Below are positions 16,415 to 26,411 of a stretch of 56,154 nucleotides of DNA, piece by piece (position 1 is the first letter of the stretch; each line of letters opens with the position of its first letter). Source of the stretch: RGIG6178 sp045612885 (lineage in GTDB: Bacteria > Bacillota_I > Bacilli_A > RFN20 > DUOF01); assembly GCA_045612885.1 (NCBI GenBank), contig JAZKZZ010000005.1, positions 1-56,154 on the forward strand, read 5' to 3'. The position numbers and the translations under genes were made by a program. The notes beneath the pieces were generated by a model. That model saw nothing but the letters and a program-made list of their open reading frames with translations. It made no database searches and was not told the DNA's origin.

Positions 16415-16433
16415 ATTATAATAGGTGATTGAA

Positions 16434-17060
16434 ATGAAAAAATTTGTAATATTCTTATTAATATGTCTATTAATTGGAGTAGGTGTATATTTGCAACTTA
16501 CTCAAAATATTTTCGTTTATCAGTTAACTTCAGACGGAACTATGATAGCAGTGGAATTGGATATGGGGGATTTAGCAGAAATTAGTAATACATATCATGA
16601 AAATTATGCAATTTCAAAGGGAATAGATATGAAAAATCTTAATCTTAAAGATGGACTTTCCTTTTTCTTTGACGCAAACTCTCAATATTTAAAAGATTCG
16701 TTAAAAGGCAAAGTATGTGAGGATTTATTTTATATAGGTTCATGTTTTACTGAATCATTTATAATTTTAGGACCAGCATTATTCTTTGCTTTCTTAGATA
16801 TGTTTATAAAGAAAATCAATATTTTTACTATCTTAAAAGCACTTTTTGGAGTAGTTATGTTAATAGGAGTAGGTTTTATGATATATTCAAGAATTGTACT
16901 TCCAGAATATATTGATTCAATTATAGAAAGTGGCGACAAAATGGGTATGAATGTTCAAGTTGATTATAAATTTACTTTGTCCGCATATTTAGTAATTGCA
17001 ACTACATTATTATCATCACTATTATTAATTATTCCTGTAAAAAAGGCTAAAGCTAAGTAA
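16434..17060 (+). CDS. Membrane protein of unknown function
   Basis: 208 residues from the ATG at 16434, after AGGTGATTG; a GTG at 16425 is part of that site. An N-terminal hydrophobic helix (3-21) is followed by about 75 extracytoplasmic residues, then three helices (about 105-120, 130-150, 183-203) and a Lys-rich C-terminus. Two cysteines, near residues 92 and 102, could form a disulfide in the outside domain. It has its own promoter and a terminator shared with plsY. No family recognised. Confidence 0.75.
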   Translation: MKKFVIFLLICLLIGVGVYLQLTQNIFVYQLTSDGTMIAVELDMGDLAEISNTYHENYAISKGIDMKNLNLKDGLSFFFDANSQYLKDSLKGKVCEDLFYIGSCFTESFIILGPALFFAFLDMFIKKINIFTILKALFGVVMLIGVGFMIYSRIVLPEYIDSIIESGDKMGMNVQVDYKFTLSAYLVIATTLLSSLLLIIPVKKAKAK

Positions 17061-17079
17061 TAAATTATTAAATCAATAA

Positions 17080-17106
17080 AAAAATGGATGACTAGTTCAT
17101 CCATTT
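17080..17106. terminator. Bidirectional terminator
   Basis: AAAATGGATGA / TCATCCATTTT with a 5-base loop. It serves the membrane protein gene and plsY. Confidence 0.85.
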
Positions 17107-17730
17107 TATTTTATTTTCTGTGCCTAAAGTTAATCGCTTTATATTAGTTCTATGTTTGAATACTACAAATATTGCTAATCCAAATATAAGAATAGAGTAG
17201 TATATATTGAATGTTACATTTAGAAAAGGAGATATTTTAAATATAGGTATAAAAGATAATATTCCTGAGATAAAAAATGCTGTTATTGAACTAAATGATA
17301 CATATTTTGTTGCTTTTAATATTATTGCATAGATTAGTAGTGTTATTAGATATATGTAAATGTTAGTTACAAGCAAGATACCAAATGTACATGCTACAGC
17401 CTTACCACCTTTAAATTTTGCAAATATAGGATAGCAATGTCCAATTACGATAGATGCACTTGATAAATAAATTGCTAATAAAGTCAAATCATTATTAAAA
17501 TGTTTCATATAAAAAGTAATCAGTAATAATGCTATAGCAGCTTTAACTTGATCTAGTACCATGACTGCAAATCCTGCACCTTTACCTAACACTCTTCCAG
17601 TGTTCGAACCACCTAAATTTTTACTCCCATAGTTTCTTACGTCTTTTTTGAAAAACACTTTTCCAATGATTAAAGAGAACGGTATAGATCCTATTAAATA
17701 GCTAAATAATAGACATAAAATGATATGCAT
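17092..17730 (-). CDS. plsY: Acyl-phosphate:glycerol-3-phosphate acyltransferase PlsY
   Basis: 212 residues, multi-pass membrane protein. The three family motifs are visible: an N-terminal G-S-I-P-F-S segment, G-S-K-N-L-G-G-S-N-T-G-R (equivalent of the usual G-S-x-N-x-G-A-T-N) and F-K-G-G-K-A-V-A. It makes lysophosphatidate, the first step of phospholipid synthesis, from acyl-phosphate. In many Bacilli plsY lies divergent from parE exactly as here. Ribosome binding site GAGGTGG. Confidence 0.94.
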   Translation of the reverse strand: MHIILCLLFSYLIGSIPFSLIIGKVFFKKDVRNYGSKNLGGSNTGRVLGKGAGFAVMVLDQVKAAIALLLITFYMKHFNNDLTLLAIYLSSASIVIGHCYPIFAKFKGGKAVACTFGILLVTNIYIYLITLLIYAIILKATKYVSFSSITAFFISGILSFIPIFKISPFLNVTFNIYYSILIFGLAIFVVFKHRTNIKRLTLGTENKIKWMN

Positions 17731-17748
17731 ACATCCACCTCGAAATTA

Positions 17749-17776
17749 ATTATATCTTAATATATTTTATTTTCAA
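17749..17776 (-). promoter_or_regulatory. plsY promoter
   Basis: On the minus strand TTGAAA (17776-17771), 16-base spacer, TATAAT (17754-17749). Confidence 0.65.
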
Positions 17777-17783
17777 AGTTATT

Positions 17784-17793
17784 TTAGTATAAT
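17784..17793 (+). promoter_or_regulatory. parE -10 region
   Basis: TTAGTATAAT with perfect TATAAT at 17788-17793, no convincing -35. The same ten bases occur before rplU and the calcium ATPase. Confidence 0.45.
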
Positions 17794-17828
17794 AAAAAAA
17801 GTTGGTAATGAGGGGAGTTTTTGGCATT

Positions 17829-19772
17829 ATGGCAAATAAAGGTTATGATGAGAGTAGTATACAGATCTTAGAAGGTTTAGAAGCTGTTAGAAAAAGACCT
17901 GGTATGTATATTGGTTCAACTGATCATAGAGGATTGCACCATCTTATTTGGGAGATTGTAGATAATGCAATAGATGAATCAATGGCAGGTTATGGTAATA
18001 AGATTACTGTAACTATTTATAAAGATAATTCAGTATCAGTTTTAGATGAAGGTAGAGGAGTTCCTACAGGAAAGCACTCTTCAGGTAAAAGTACACCGGA
18101 GGTTGTTTATACTATTCTTCATGCTGGTGGTAAGTTTGGTCAAGAAGGTGGATACAAGACTAGTAGTGGACTTCATGGAGTTGGTGCTAGTGTTGTTAAT
18201 GCTTTAAGTAAATTTATGGATGTAACTATTTATAGAGATGGTAAGATTCATCATATTCGATTTGAAGATGGAGGAAAGTTAGTTACTCCTTTAGAAATAT
18301 TAGGTAATACATATAGACATGGTACATTAGTACATTTTTTACCTGATAATAAGATTTTCTCTACAAGTGAATTCAACTTCAATACAATAAGTGAAAGATT
18401 GCAAGAGAAAGCCTTCTTATTAAAAGGATTAGAAATGGATTTAATTGATTTAAGAAACGATAGACAAGAAGCATATCATTATGAAAATGGTATGGTTGCT
18501 TTTGTAGAGTTTTTAAATGAAACTAAGTCTACTACTAATGCTCCTGTATATTTTGATGAAAAAAGTGAAGATGGAATTAGTACTGATGTGGCGTTCCAAT
18601 ATTGTGATGCTTATGATGAAACTATTTTGTCTTTTGTTAATAATGTTAGAACTCAAGATGGTGGTACTCATGAGACTGGTTTTAGAAGTGGATTTACAAA
18701 AGCTGTTAATGATTATGCTAGAAAGACAGGATTATTAAAAGATAAAGATAAGAATTTAGATGGTAATGATATAAGAGAAGGATTAACTGCTGTTATTTCT
18801 GTCAAAGTACCTGAAAAATTATTACAATTTGAAGGACAAACCAAGTCTAAATTGGGTACTAGTGAAGCTAAAAGTGCAGTTGAAAATATGGTATATGATA
18901 GATTAACTATCTATTTAGAAGAAAATAAAGAAATTGCCCAAAATTTAGTTAAAAAAGCACTTAAAGCTTATCAAGTAAGAGAAGCTGCTAGAAAAGCTAG
19001 AGATGAAGCTAGAGGACTAAAAAAGGCTAAGGTTGAAAGAATTATTAGTGGTAAGTTAACTCCTGCTCAAGGAAAAGATAAACTTAAAAATGAATTATTC
19101 CTAGTAGAGGGAGACTCTGCAGGAGGTAGTGCTAAGCAAGGAAGAGATAGAAAGTTCCAAGCAATATTACCTTTAAGAGGAAAAGTTATTAATAGTGAAA
19201 AGACTAAATTAGCTGATTTGATGAAAAATGAAGAAATTTCTACGATTATCTATACAATGGGTGCTGGAGTAGGACAAGATTTTAATATTAAAGATGCTAA
19301 TTATGGCAAATTAATTATCATGACCGATGCTGATACTGATGGAGCACATATTCAAGTGCTAATTTTAACTTTCATATACAGATTTATGAGACCATTAATT
19401 GAAAATCACCGTGTGTTTATTGCATGTCCACCTTTGTATAAAGTTAGTAAACAAACTAGTAAGGGCGAGAAGTTTAAATATGTATGGGATGATGAAGATT
19501 TAGAAACTGCTAAAAAGGAAATAGCAGGGGATGGTAAATGTGAAATCCAAAGATATAAAGGACTTGGAGAAATGAATTATACTCAATTATGGGAGACTAC
19601 CATGAATCCTCTTACTAGAACTTTAATTGAAGTTACAATTGATGATGCAATCGCTGCTGAAAGAAGAGTTAGTGTGTTAATGGGAGATAATGCAGAAGTT
19701 AGAAGAAAATGGATTGAAGACAATGTTAAATTCACTTTAGAAGATAACTTTAAAGTTGGAGGTGAGTTTTAA
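17829..19772 (+). CDS. parE: DNA topoisomerase IV subunit B
   Basis: 647 residues from the ATG at 17829; in-frame ATG 17808 and TTG 17802 overlap or precede the GGGGAG site (17811-17816) and are less likely. GHKL ATPase motifs are present (E-I-V-D-N-A-I-D-E, D-E-G-R-G-V-P, G-L-H-G-V-G), then the TOPRIM region E-G-D-S-A-G-G-S-A and D-A-D-T-D-G-A-H. The A-K-Q-G-R-D-R-K-F-Q-A-I-L-P-L-R-G-K motif and the neighbouring K-T-K-L-A-D-L-M-K-N-E-E stretch fit ParE rather than GyrB. Its stop overlaps the parC start by one base. Confidence 0.95.
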   Translation: MANKGYDESSIQILEGLEAVRKRPGMYIGSTDHRGLHHLIWEIVDNAIDESMAGYGNKITVTIYKDNSVSVLDEGRGVPTGKHSSGKSTPEVVYTILHAGGKFGQEGGYKTSSGLHGVGASVVNALSKFMDVTIYRDGKIHHIRFEDGGKLVTPLEILGNTYRHGTLVHFLPDNKIFSTSEFNFNTISERLQEKAFLLKGLEMDLIDLRNDRQEAYHYENGMVAFVEFLNETKSTTNAPVYFDEKSEDGISTDVAFQYCDAYDETILSFVNNVRTQDGGTHETGFRSGFTKAVNDYARKTGLLKDKDKNLDGNDIREGLTAVISVKVPEKLLQFEGQTKSKLGTSEAKSAVENMVYDRLTIYLEENKEIAQNLVKKALKAYQVREAARKARDEARGLKKAKVERIISGKLTPAQGKDKLKNELFLVEGDSAGGSAKQGRDRKFQAILPLRGKVINSEKTKLADLMKNEEISTIIYTMGAGVGQDFNIKDANYGKLIIMTDADTDGAHIQVLILTFIYRFMRPLIENHRVFIACPPLYKVSKQTSKGEKFKYVWDDEDLETAKKEIAGDGKCEIQRYKGLGEMNYTQLWETTMNPLTRTLIEVTIDDAIAAERRVSVLMGDNAEVRRKWIEDNVKFTLEDNFKVGGEF

Positions 19773-22333
19773 TGGAAGAAAATATAACTTTATCACCATT
19801 AGAAGATATTTTTGGTGATAGATTTGGAAGATATTCAAAATATATTATTCAAGAAAGAGCTCTACCTGATGTAAGAGATGGATTAAAACCAGTTCAAAGA
19901 AGAATATTAGTTGCTATGAATGGTGAAAGAAATACATATGATAAACCACATAGAAAGAGTGCTAAAACTGTTGGTGTGGTTATTGGTAACTATCACCCTC
20001 ATGGAGATACTAGTGTATATGATGCAATGGTTAGAATGTCACAATGGTGGAAATCAAATGAAACTTTAATTGATATGCATGGTAATAATGGATCTTTGGA
20101 TAATGACCCTGCTGCTGCAATGCGTTATACAGAAGCTAGACTTAGTCAAATTGCTGGTGAATTATTAAAAGATTTAGATAAAGAGACAGTAGCTACTGCT
20201 CCTAACTTTGATGATACAATTATGGAACCTACAGTATTGCCAGCTAGATTCCCTAATTTACTTGTAAATGGAGCAAAGGGTATTGCTGCTGGTTATGCTA
20301 CAGAAATTCCTCCACATAATTTAGGAGAAGTTATTGATGCGATTATCTATAGAATTAAAAATAAAACATGTACTTTAGATGAAATTTTAGAGATTATAAA
20401 AGGACCTGATTTTCCTACTGGTGGTATAATCCAAGGAAAAGAAGGTATTAGAAATGCCTATGAAACTGGTAAAGGTAAATGTGTTATAAGAAGTAAAACC
20501 GAGATTGTAGAACACAAGAATATGAATCAAATTATCATAACTGAGATTCCTTTTGAAGTTGTTAAAAGTGACTTGGTAAAAAGTATTGATCAAATTTCTT
20601 TTGATAAGAAGATTGATGGAATTATTGAAGTAAGAGATGAAAGTGATAAAGAAGGATTAAGAATAGCTATAGATTTAAAAAAAGATGTTGATCCTAATTT
20701 AATACTTAATTATTTATTAAAACAAACAGAGTTACAAATTAATTACAACTTTAATATGGTTGTTATTAGTAATAAAAGACCAGTTCAAATGCCATTACTT
20801 GGTATATTAGATGCATATATTGCTCACCAAGTAGATGTAGATACAAAACGAACTATATTTGAATTAAATAAAGCTAAAGCTAGACTTCACATTTTAGAAG
20901 GATTAATTATTGCTATTAATAATTTAGATGAGGTTATATCTCTTATTAGAAATAGTAAAGATAAGAGTCATTGTAAAGAAAATCTAATTAATAGATTTAA
21001 AATTAGTGAAAAACAAGCAGAAGCGATTGTTACTATGCAACTTTATAGATTGTCGTCTACTGATATTACTCTCCTTAAAGATGAAACTAAATCATTAGAA
21101 GAATTATGTATTGAATTAAACGCATTACTTGAAGATGATAAAAAGATGAGAAAATTAATCATTAATGAATTAAGTGATGTTAAAAAGAAATATGCAAGTG
21201 ATAGAAAGTCACCAGTAGAGGATGAAGTAGATGATCTAGTTATTGATAAAATGGCTATGGTTAGTAAAGAAGAGGTGATGATTAGTGTATCTAGAAAAGG
21301 ATATGCTAAGCGTTCATCTATTAAGTCATATAGTGCTAGTGAAGAGGGAACATTACCAGCATTAAAGAGTAATGATTCACATGTTTGCGTTGGTAAGTGT
21401 ATGACAACTGATACTTTACTAGTATTTACTAGTAAGGGAAATTATTTATACATTCCTGTGTTTGAATTAACAGAGAATAGGTGGAAGGATGAAGGGGTTC
21501 ATTTAAATAGCATTGTTACTATTAATGGAGATGAATCCATTGTTAAAGTTATTTGTGTTAGAAACTTTAAAAAAGAAGTTAATATTGTATTAGTTAGTAG
21601 ATTAGGAATTATTAAGAAGACTAGTTTAGAAGAATTTGTAGTTCAAAGATATACTAAGCCTATAAAGTGTATGCGTTTAATGAGCGATGATAGTGTAGTA
21701 GGTGTAGGATATAGTGATGGAGAAAGCGAGATCGTAGTATTAAGTGAGCAAGGTAATGCTTTACGTTATAGTGAATCTGGTATTTCTCTAGTAGGAATTA
21801 AATCTGGTGGAGTTAAGGCTGTAAGTAGCGTTGAAAAAACTGGAGAAATAATCGGTATGGTTGTACTTCATAATGAATGTACTAAGTTAGCATATTTAGT
21901 TACTGACAAGGGTGGAAGTAAAGTTATTAACCCTAGAAATATTAATTTAACTTTAAGAACTAATAAGGCTACTCCTGTATTTAAGTGTTTTAAATCAGAT
22001 CCTCATTTAGCGATAGGATTTGAATTTGTAAATGATAGAAAAGTAGGATTAGCAATGCTAAATAGTGGAGATATTATTGACATAGATATTAGCGAAAGAG
22101 GACAACCTTTTGATAAGAACATGAAGAATAATTTAGAGTTAAAGGGTAAAGATAGAATAATCTTTACTACTAACTTAGAGATGGATTTTATTGATGAATT
22201 TACTAAAACTTTCCAAAATACGACAAATTTCATAGAAGAAAAAGAAGATAATAAACATATAGATAAAGAAGTTAAAAAAGAAGAAAATTACGAAAAAATA
22301 TCTATATTAGATTTACTTGGAGAGGATTTTTAG
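19772..22333 (+). CDS. parC: DNA topoisomerase IV subunit A
   Basis: 853 residues. The catalytic tyrosine is Tyr119 in A-M-R-Y-T-E. The C-terminal beta-pinwheel repeats are present (about 510-810), followed by an acidic/lysine tail. The classic GyrA box is absent, which fits ParC. At the quinolone-contact helix the sequence is H-P-H-G-D-T80-S-V-Y-D84, where staphylococcal ParC has Ser80 and Glu84. With ParE it forms the decatenase that separates daughter chromosomes. Start TAATG overlaps parE. Confidence 0.95.
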   Translation: MEENITLSPLEDIFGDRFGRYSKYIIQERALPDVRDGLKPVQRRILVAMNGERNTYDKPHRKSAKTVGVVIGNYHPHGDTSVYDAMVRMSQWWKSNETLIDMHGNNGSLDNDPAAAMRYTEARLSQIAGELLKDLDKETVATAPNFDDTIMEPTVLPARFPNLLVNGAKGIAAGYATEIPPHNLGEVIDAIIYRIKNKTCTLDEILEIIKGPDFPTGGIIQGKEGIRNAYETGKGKCVIRSKTEIVEHKNMNQIIITEIPFEVVKSDLVKSIDQISFDKKIDGIIEVRDESDKEGLRIAIDLKKDVDPNLILNYLLKQTELQINYNFNMVVISNKRPVQMPLLGILDAYIAHQVDVDTKRTIFELNKAKARLHILEGLIIAINNLDEVISLIRNSKDKSHCKENLINRFKISEKQAEAIVTMQLYRLSSTDITLLKDETKSLEELCIELNALLEDDKKMRKLIINELSDVKKKYASDRKSPVEDEVDDLVIDKMAMVSKEEVMISVSRKGYAKRSSIKSYSASEEGTLPALKSNDSHVCVGKCMTTDTLLVFTSKGNYLYIPVFELTENRWKDEGVHLNSIVTINGDESIVKVICVRNFKKEVNIVLVSRLGIIKKTSLEEFVVQRYTKPIKCMRLMSDDSVVGVGYSDGESEIVVLSEQGNALRYSESGISLVGIKSGGVKAVSSVEKTGEIIGMVVLHNECTKLAYLVTDKGGSKVINPRNINLTLRTNKATPVFKCFKSDPHLAIGFEFVNDRKVGLAMLNSGDIIDIDISERGQPFDKNMKNNLELKGKDRIIFTTNLEMDFIDEFTKTFQNTTNFIEEKEDNKHIDKEVKKEENYEKISILDLLGEDF

Positions 22334-22342
22334 GTGGATAGT

Positions 22343-23194
22343 ATGTCAATAATAATTATGGTTGATAGTTGTGCCAATATAACAAAGCAGATGATAAAAA
22401 GGTGGGGCATTAGTCTATTGCCATATAGTCTCCAGTTTAGCAATGGTGATTGCTATAAGGACGTTATTGATATAAAAAATAATGAGCAATTAATAGATTT
22501 AATAGATACTTATAAAACTCTTCCTACAATAGATAAAGTATCAAAGGAAGATATTGAAGCATGTTTTAGAAAGATTATAGAGAGTGGAGATGACATACTT
22601 TATGTTGGTGTTAGTTCAAAACTCTCTAGTGCTTATAATGAAGTAGTTGAAGTTTCTAAAAAGTTTAATCCAAATACGATCCAAATCATTGATAGTTTGA
22701 ATGCAGGATGTGGTCAAATGTTACTTGCTATGTATGCAAAAGATTATGTAGATAAAGGATATGGATTAAAACAAACAGCTAAATATTTAAATGAGATTAA
22801 ACACAATATTAAATCGTTTTATACTGTTAGGAATCTTTCTTATCTATATAAGCAAAAACGATATGAATATCTAGTAGATGATTATATAGAATTTAATAAG
22901 CGTGTTCCTATAGCGCAAATTGATAATGGAAAAATAGTGTTGACCTCTAGTGGTTATAAAAATGATGTCGCTAATCAAATAATTAATGATACCATTATTG
23001 ATTATAGTAACCATATTGATACTTCACATATGATTATTTCCTATTCAGGAGATAAGAGTAAAGCATTGAAATTAAAGCAAAGATCTAACAAATTGTTTTC
23101 TGGCATTAATGTTAGTTTGATCGAAAATAGTAGTGCAGTATATATGAATACTGGTAATGATAGTTTAAGTGTTGCTTTTTTAGTGAATAAATAA
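22343..23194 (+). CDS. DegV family fatty-acid-binding protein (FakB-like)
   Basis: 283 residues from the ATG at 22343, six bases after AGGTGG. It begins with the DegV signature V-D-S-C-A-N-I-T, in place of the usual D-S-T-S-D-L. It has a P-T-I-D-K-V-S segment at the second ligand site and V-S-S-K-L-S-S-A-Y for the third. DegV proteins bind a fatty acid, and some (FakB) present it to the kinase FakA to make acyl-phosphate, the substrate of PlsY encoded just upstream. The substitution T-S to C-A in the first motif is unusual. Cotranscribed with parEC. Confidence 0.85.
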   Translation: MSIIIMVDSCANITKQMIKRWGISLLPYSLQFSNGDCYKDVIDIKNNEQLIDLIDTYKTLPTIDKVSKEDIEACFRKIIESGDDILYVGVSSKLSSAYNEVVEVSKKFNPNTIQIIDSLNAGCGQMLLAMYAKDYVDKGYGLKQTAKYLNEIKHNIKSFYTVRNLSYLYKQKRYEYLVDDYIEFNKRVPIAQIDNGKIVLTSSGYKNDVANQIINDTIIDYSNHIDTSHMIISYSGDKSKALKLKQRSNKLFSGINVSLIENSSAVYMNTGNDSLSVAFLVNK

Positions 23195-23211
23195 AAATAA
23201 GAATAGAAAAT

Positions 23212-23239
23212 ACTCTAATCATTTGATTAGAGTTTTTTA
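23212..23239 (+). terminator. Intrinsic terminator of parE-parC-degV
   Basis: ACTCTAATC / GATTAGAGT, nine perfect pairs, 4-base loop, then TTTTTT. Confidence 0.88.
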
Positions 23240-23250
23240 TTTAGTATAAT
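23223..23250 (+). promoter_or_regulatory. Calcium ATPase promoter overlapping the terminator
   Basis: TTGATT (23223-23228) lies in the loop and right arm of the hairpin; 16-base spacer; TATAAT (23245-23250) in a TTTAGTATAAT context. Confidence 0.6.
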
Positions 23251-23270
23251 CTTATCGAGGTGGATTTATT

Positions 23271-25877
23271 ATGTATAATAAAACTGTAAAAGATATAGCA
23301 AAAGAATTAGATACTGATTTAGAATCAGGATTAAGTGAGAAAAGGGTAAAAGAGAATCAAGATAAATATGGGCCTAACGCTTTAAAAGAGGGAAAGAAGA
23401 CTAGTTTATTAGTAAAGTTTTTATTAGAGTTTAAAGATGTTTTGATTATTATTCTTATTGCCGCTGCTCTAATTTCAATTATTGTAGATCCTAGTGAATG
23501 GATTGATAGTCTAATTATTTTTGTTGTAGTAATTATTAATGCTGTTTTAGGAGTAGTCCAAGAAAATAAAGCAGAAAAGTCATTAGAAGCATTAAAGAAG
23601 ATGTCCTCCCCTAATTGTAAAGTTATTAGAGATGGGAAGATGACTATTATAAGTAGTGAAGAGATTACAGTAGGAGATTTATTATTCTTAGAAGCAGGAG
23701 ATATTATTCCTTGTGATTGTAGAATTATAGAGAGTAATAATTTAACTGTAGATGAAGCAAGTTTGACAGGTGAGAGCTTGCCAGTAGAAAAAAACAATTT
23801 AGTTATTAATGAAGATAATGTTGCAATAGGAGATAGACATAATATGTTATTTTCTTCTTGTTATATTAATAATGGTAATGCTAAATGTATTGCTACTAGA
23901 ATCGGAATGGAAACAGAGATTGGACATATAGCTTCAATTTTAGATAGTAATGAAAGTAGAGAAACACCATTACAAGCAAAATTAACTCAAGTAGGTAAAA
24001 CTATAGGAATGATTTGTATTGCTGTATGTGTGATTGTATTTGCACTTGAATACATAAGTGGTGTTGGTAGTAACTTATTTAAAGCATTTGATGGAGATGT
24101 AGCGTTAGAATCATTTAAGAGTGCAATCGCTTTAGCTGTTGCTGCTATACCAGAGGGCTTAGCTACTGTTGTTACTGTGGTGCTTGCTCTAGGAGTAGAA
24201 AAAATGGCTAAAAGAAACGCTATTGTAAAGAAATTACCTGCAGTAGAAACTTTAGGATCTACTCAAATTATTTGTAGTGATAAAACAGGAACTTTAACTC
24301 AAAATAAAATGACTGTTACAAAAGTATATGTAGATGAAATAAAAAATCCTGATAATAGTAATGATAAGGAAAAGCAAATGTTACAATATTTTGCTTTGTG
24401 TTGTAGTGCTAAAATCCAAGGAGATAAAAGAATCGGTGATCCAACAGAACTTGCATTATTAGATGTAAATAATTTATATGGATTAAAATTAGATGATTAT
24501 AAACTTGTTAGTGAACTACCATTTGATAGTGATAGAAAGTTAATGAGTGTGGTAGTAAGTAAGGGGAATGAACTTCTTATGATTACTAAAGGTGCTTTTG
24601 ACGTGATGATAGATAGAAGTAAAACTACTAAGTCACAAGTAGAAACATTTAATAAAGTTAATGAAGATTTATCAAGTCAAGCATTAAGAGTTCTTGCTGT
24701 TGGTATTAAAAAAGTAAGTAAACAAGAAATTTCGTTTGAAGATGAAAAAGATTTAACTATAGTAGGATTTGTAGGAATGATAGATCCTAGTAGAGAAGAA
24801 GTAAAAGACGCTATTAAAATAGCTACAAAAGCTGGAATCAGAACAATTATGATTACAGGTGATCATAAGATTACTGCAAGTGCTATTGCTACAGATTTAG
24901 GAATTAAAAGGGAAAATGACAAGGTTATTACTTCATTAGAATTAAATGAATTAAGTGATGAATATCTAAATGAGCATATTGAGGAGTACAGTGTTTATGC
25001 TAGAGTTGCTCCAAGTGATAAAGTAAGAATTGTTAAGGCATGGCAAAATAAGAATAAAGTTGTTGCTATGACTGGAGATGGAGTAAATGATGCACCTGCT
25101 TTAAAACTTGCTGATATCGGATGTGCGATGGGAATTACAGGTACTGATGTAAGTAAAGAAGCAAGTGATATGATATTAATGGATGATAATTTTAACACCA
25201 TTGTAGAAGCTGTAAAAGAGGGTAGAGGTATCTACAATAATATTAAAAAATGTATTAAGTATTTATTATCTAGTAATATAGGTGAAGTTATGACTATTTT
25301 TGTATCTAGTTTAATTGCAGTTATTGCTTCAATTAATTTAGGTATACCACTTTTGCCAATTCATTTATTATGGATTAACTTAATTACAGATTCACTTCCA
25401 GCATTTGGACTTGGAATGGAAAAAGCAAGCGATGATATAATGAATGAGGCTCCTAGAGATAAAGATGAAGGTTTCTTTGCTAATAAGTTAGCTTTTCATA
25501 TTGCACTAGAAGGTGTATGTATTGGATTATTAACTTTAGCTAGTTATTTAATTGGCGATTTAGTATTTAAGAGCGTAAGTGTTGGTCAAACAATGGCTTT
25601 CTTGACACTATCATCATTACAATTATTCCATGCTTTTAATGTAAAGAGTGATAAGAGTATATTTAGAAAAGAAACATTTAATAACAAGATGTTAAATGTT
25701 GCCTTTATTATTGGTATGTCATTACAATTTATGGTTATTTATACTCCTGGAGTAAATGATGTATTTAAATTAGAGGCATTATCAAGTATTCCATTACTTA
25801 TTTCTATGGCTCTTGCTTTATCTATAGTAGTAATTATGGAAGTGTATAAATTGCTAAGTAGAAGGGTAAAAAAATAA
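23271..25877 (+). CDS. P-type calcium-transporting ATPase (SERCA/LMCA1-like)
   Basis: 868 residues, type II P-type ATPase. In order: cation-ATPase N-terminal domain (1-65), actuator domain with L-T-G-E-S, helix M4 with A-A-I-P-E-G-L, phosphorylation motif D337-K-T-G-T-L-T, the nucleotide-binding domain, the hinge M-T-G-D-G-V-N-D-A-P-A and six C-terminal helices. Calcium ligands seen in SERCA are kept: Glu in S-N-I-G-E-V (M5) and Asn/Thr/Asp in N-L-I-T-D-S-L-P (M6). It most likely exports Ca2+ using ATP. The histidine phosphatase gene overlaps its stop by one base. Confidence 0.92.
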   Translation: MYNKTVKDIAKELDTDLESGLSEKRVKENQDKYGPNALKEGKKTSLLVKFLLEFKDVLIIILIAAALISIIVDPSEWIDSLIIFVVVIINAVLGVVQENKAEKSLEALKKMSSPNCKVIRDGKMTIISSEEITVGDLLFLEAGDIIPCDCRIIESNNLTVDEASLTGESLPVEKNNLVINEDNVAIGDRHNMLFSSCYINNGNAKCIATRIGMETEIGHIASILDSNESRETPLQAKLTQVGKTIGMICIAVCVIVFALEYISGVGSNLFKAFDGDVALESFKSAIALAVAAIPEGLATVVTVVLALGVEKMAKRNAIVKKLPAVETLGSTQIICSDKTGTLTQNKMTVTKVYVDEIKNPDNSNDKEKQMLQYFALCCSAKIQGDKRIGDPTELALLDVNNLYGLKLDDYKLVSELPFDSDRKLMSVVVSKGNELLMITKGAFDVMIDRSKTTKSQVETFNKVNEDLSSQALRVLAVGIKKVSKQEISFEDEKDLTIVGFVGMIDPSREEVKDAIKIATKAGIRTIMITGDHKITASAIATDLGIKRENDKVITSLELNELSDEYLNEHIEEYSVYARVAPSDKVRIVKAWQNKNKVVAMTGDGVNDAPALKLADIGCAMGITGTDVSKEASDMILMDDNFNTIVEAVKEGRGIYNNIKKCIKYLLSSNIGEVMTIFVSSLIAVIASINLGIPLLPIHLLWINLITDSLPAFGLGMEKASDDIMNEAPRDKDEGFFANKLAFHIALEGVCIGLLTLASYLIGDLVFKSVSVGQTMAFLTLSSLQLFHAFNVKSDKSIFRKETFNNKMLNVAFIIGMSLQFMVIYTPGVNDVFKLEALSSIPLLISMALALSIVVIMEVYKLLSRRVKK

Positions 25878-26410
25878 TGCTAGTTACAATTAGACATGGA
25901 GAAACAAACTTTAATGTCAAGCGTTTATATAGTGGGGTAAATGATTTACCTTTGCTTACTGAAAATGCTAAATTAGAAGCTTTTAAAAAAGGAGAATTAC
26001 TAAAGCAATACAATTTTGATGTTGCTTATATTTCTCCATTAACAAGAGCATTTGAAACATATAATGAACTTAATAAATCTCTTAATATTCCATATATTAA
26101 AGATCAGAATTTAGTAGAAAGAGACTTTAAAGCATATGAGGGAAAAGTGTATGAGGCTATTGATTATTCAATTATTTGGAATGTAGAGTTATCTAAAAGT
26201 ATTGATATTGAAACAATTGATGATTTAACTATAAGAGTTGAAAAAGTATTGAATAGGATTAAAGAAGAATCTCCAAATAAAAATGTCTTGATAGTAGCAC
26301 ATTCAGGTGTTTGTAGAGTTATTAGATATATTTTGGAAGGTAAAAAAGAAAATGATTTAAGAAATTATAAGATGGAAAATCTACATATTGACGTTTATAA
26401 GGAGTGGTAA
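25877..26410 (+). CDS. Histidine phosphatase superfamily (phosphoglycerate mutase-like)
   Basis: 177 residues. The R-H-G-E-T motif (catalytic His7) lies at the N-terminus and the second histidine in V-A-H-S-G-V, with an acid residue in L-V-E-R-D-F. Family members remove phosphate from sugars, nucleotides or small metabolites; the substrate here cannot be read from the sequence. Translation starts in TAATG overlapping the ATPase, and the next gene starts just after its stop, so three genes form one operon. Confidence 0.88.
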   Translation: MLVTIRHGETNFNVKRLYSGVNDLPLLTENAKLEAFKKGELLKQYNFDVAYISPLTRAFETYNELNKSLNIPYIKDQNLVERDFKAYEGKVYEAIDYSIIWNVELSKSIDIETIDDLTIRVEKVLNRIKEESPNKNVLIVAHSGVCRVIRYILEGKKENDLRNYKMENLHIDVYKEW

Positions 26411-26411
26411 A

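Noticed and set aside
23357..23797. Long minus-strand frame inside the calcium ATPase
   Set aside because: Lies wholly in a certain gene; Ser/Ile-rich shadow composition.
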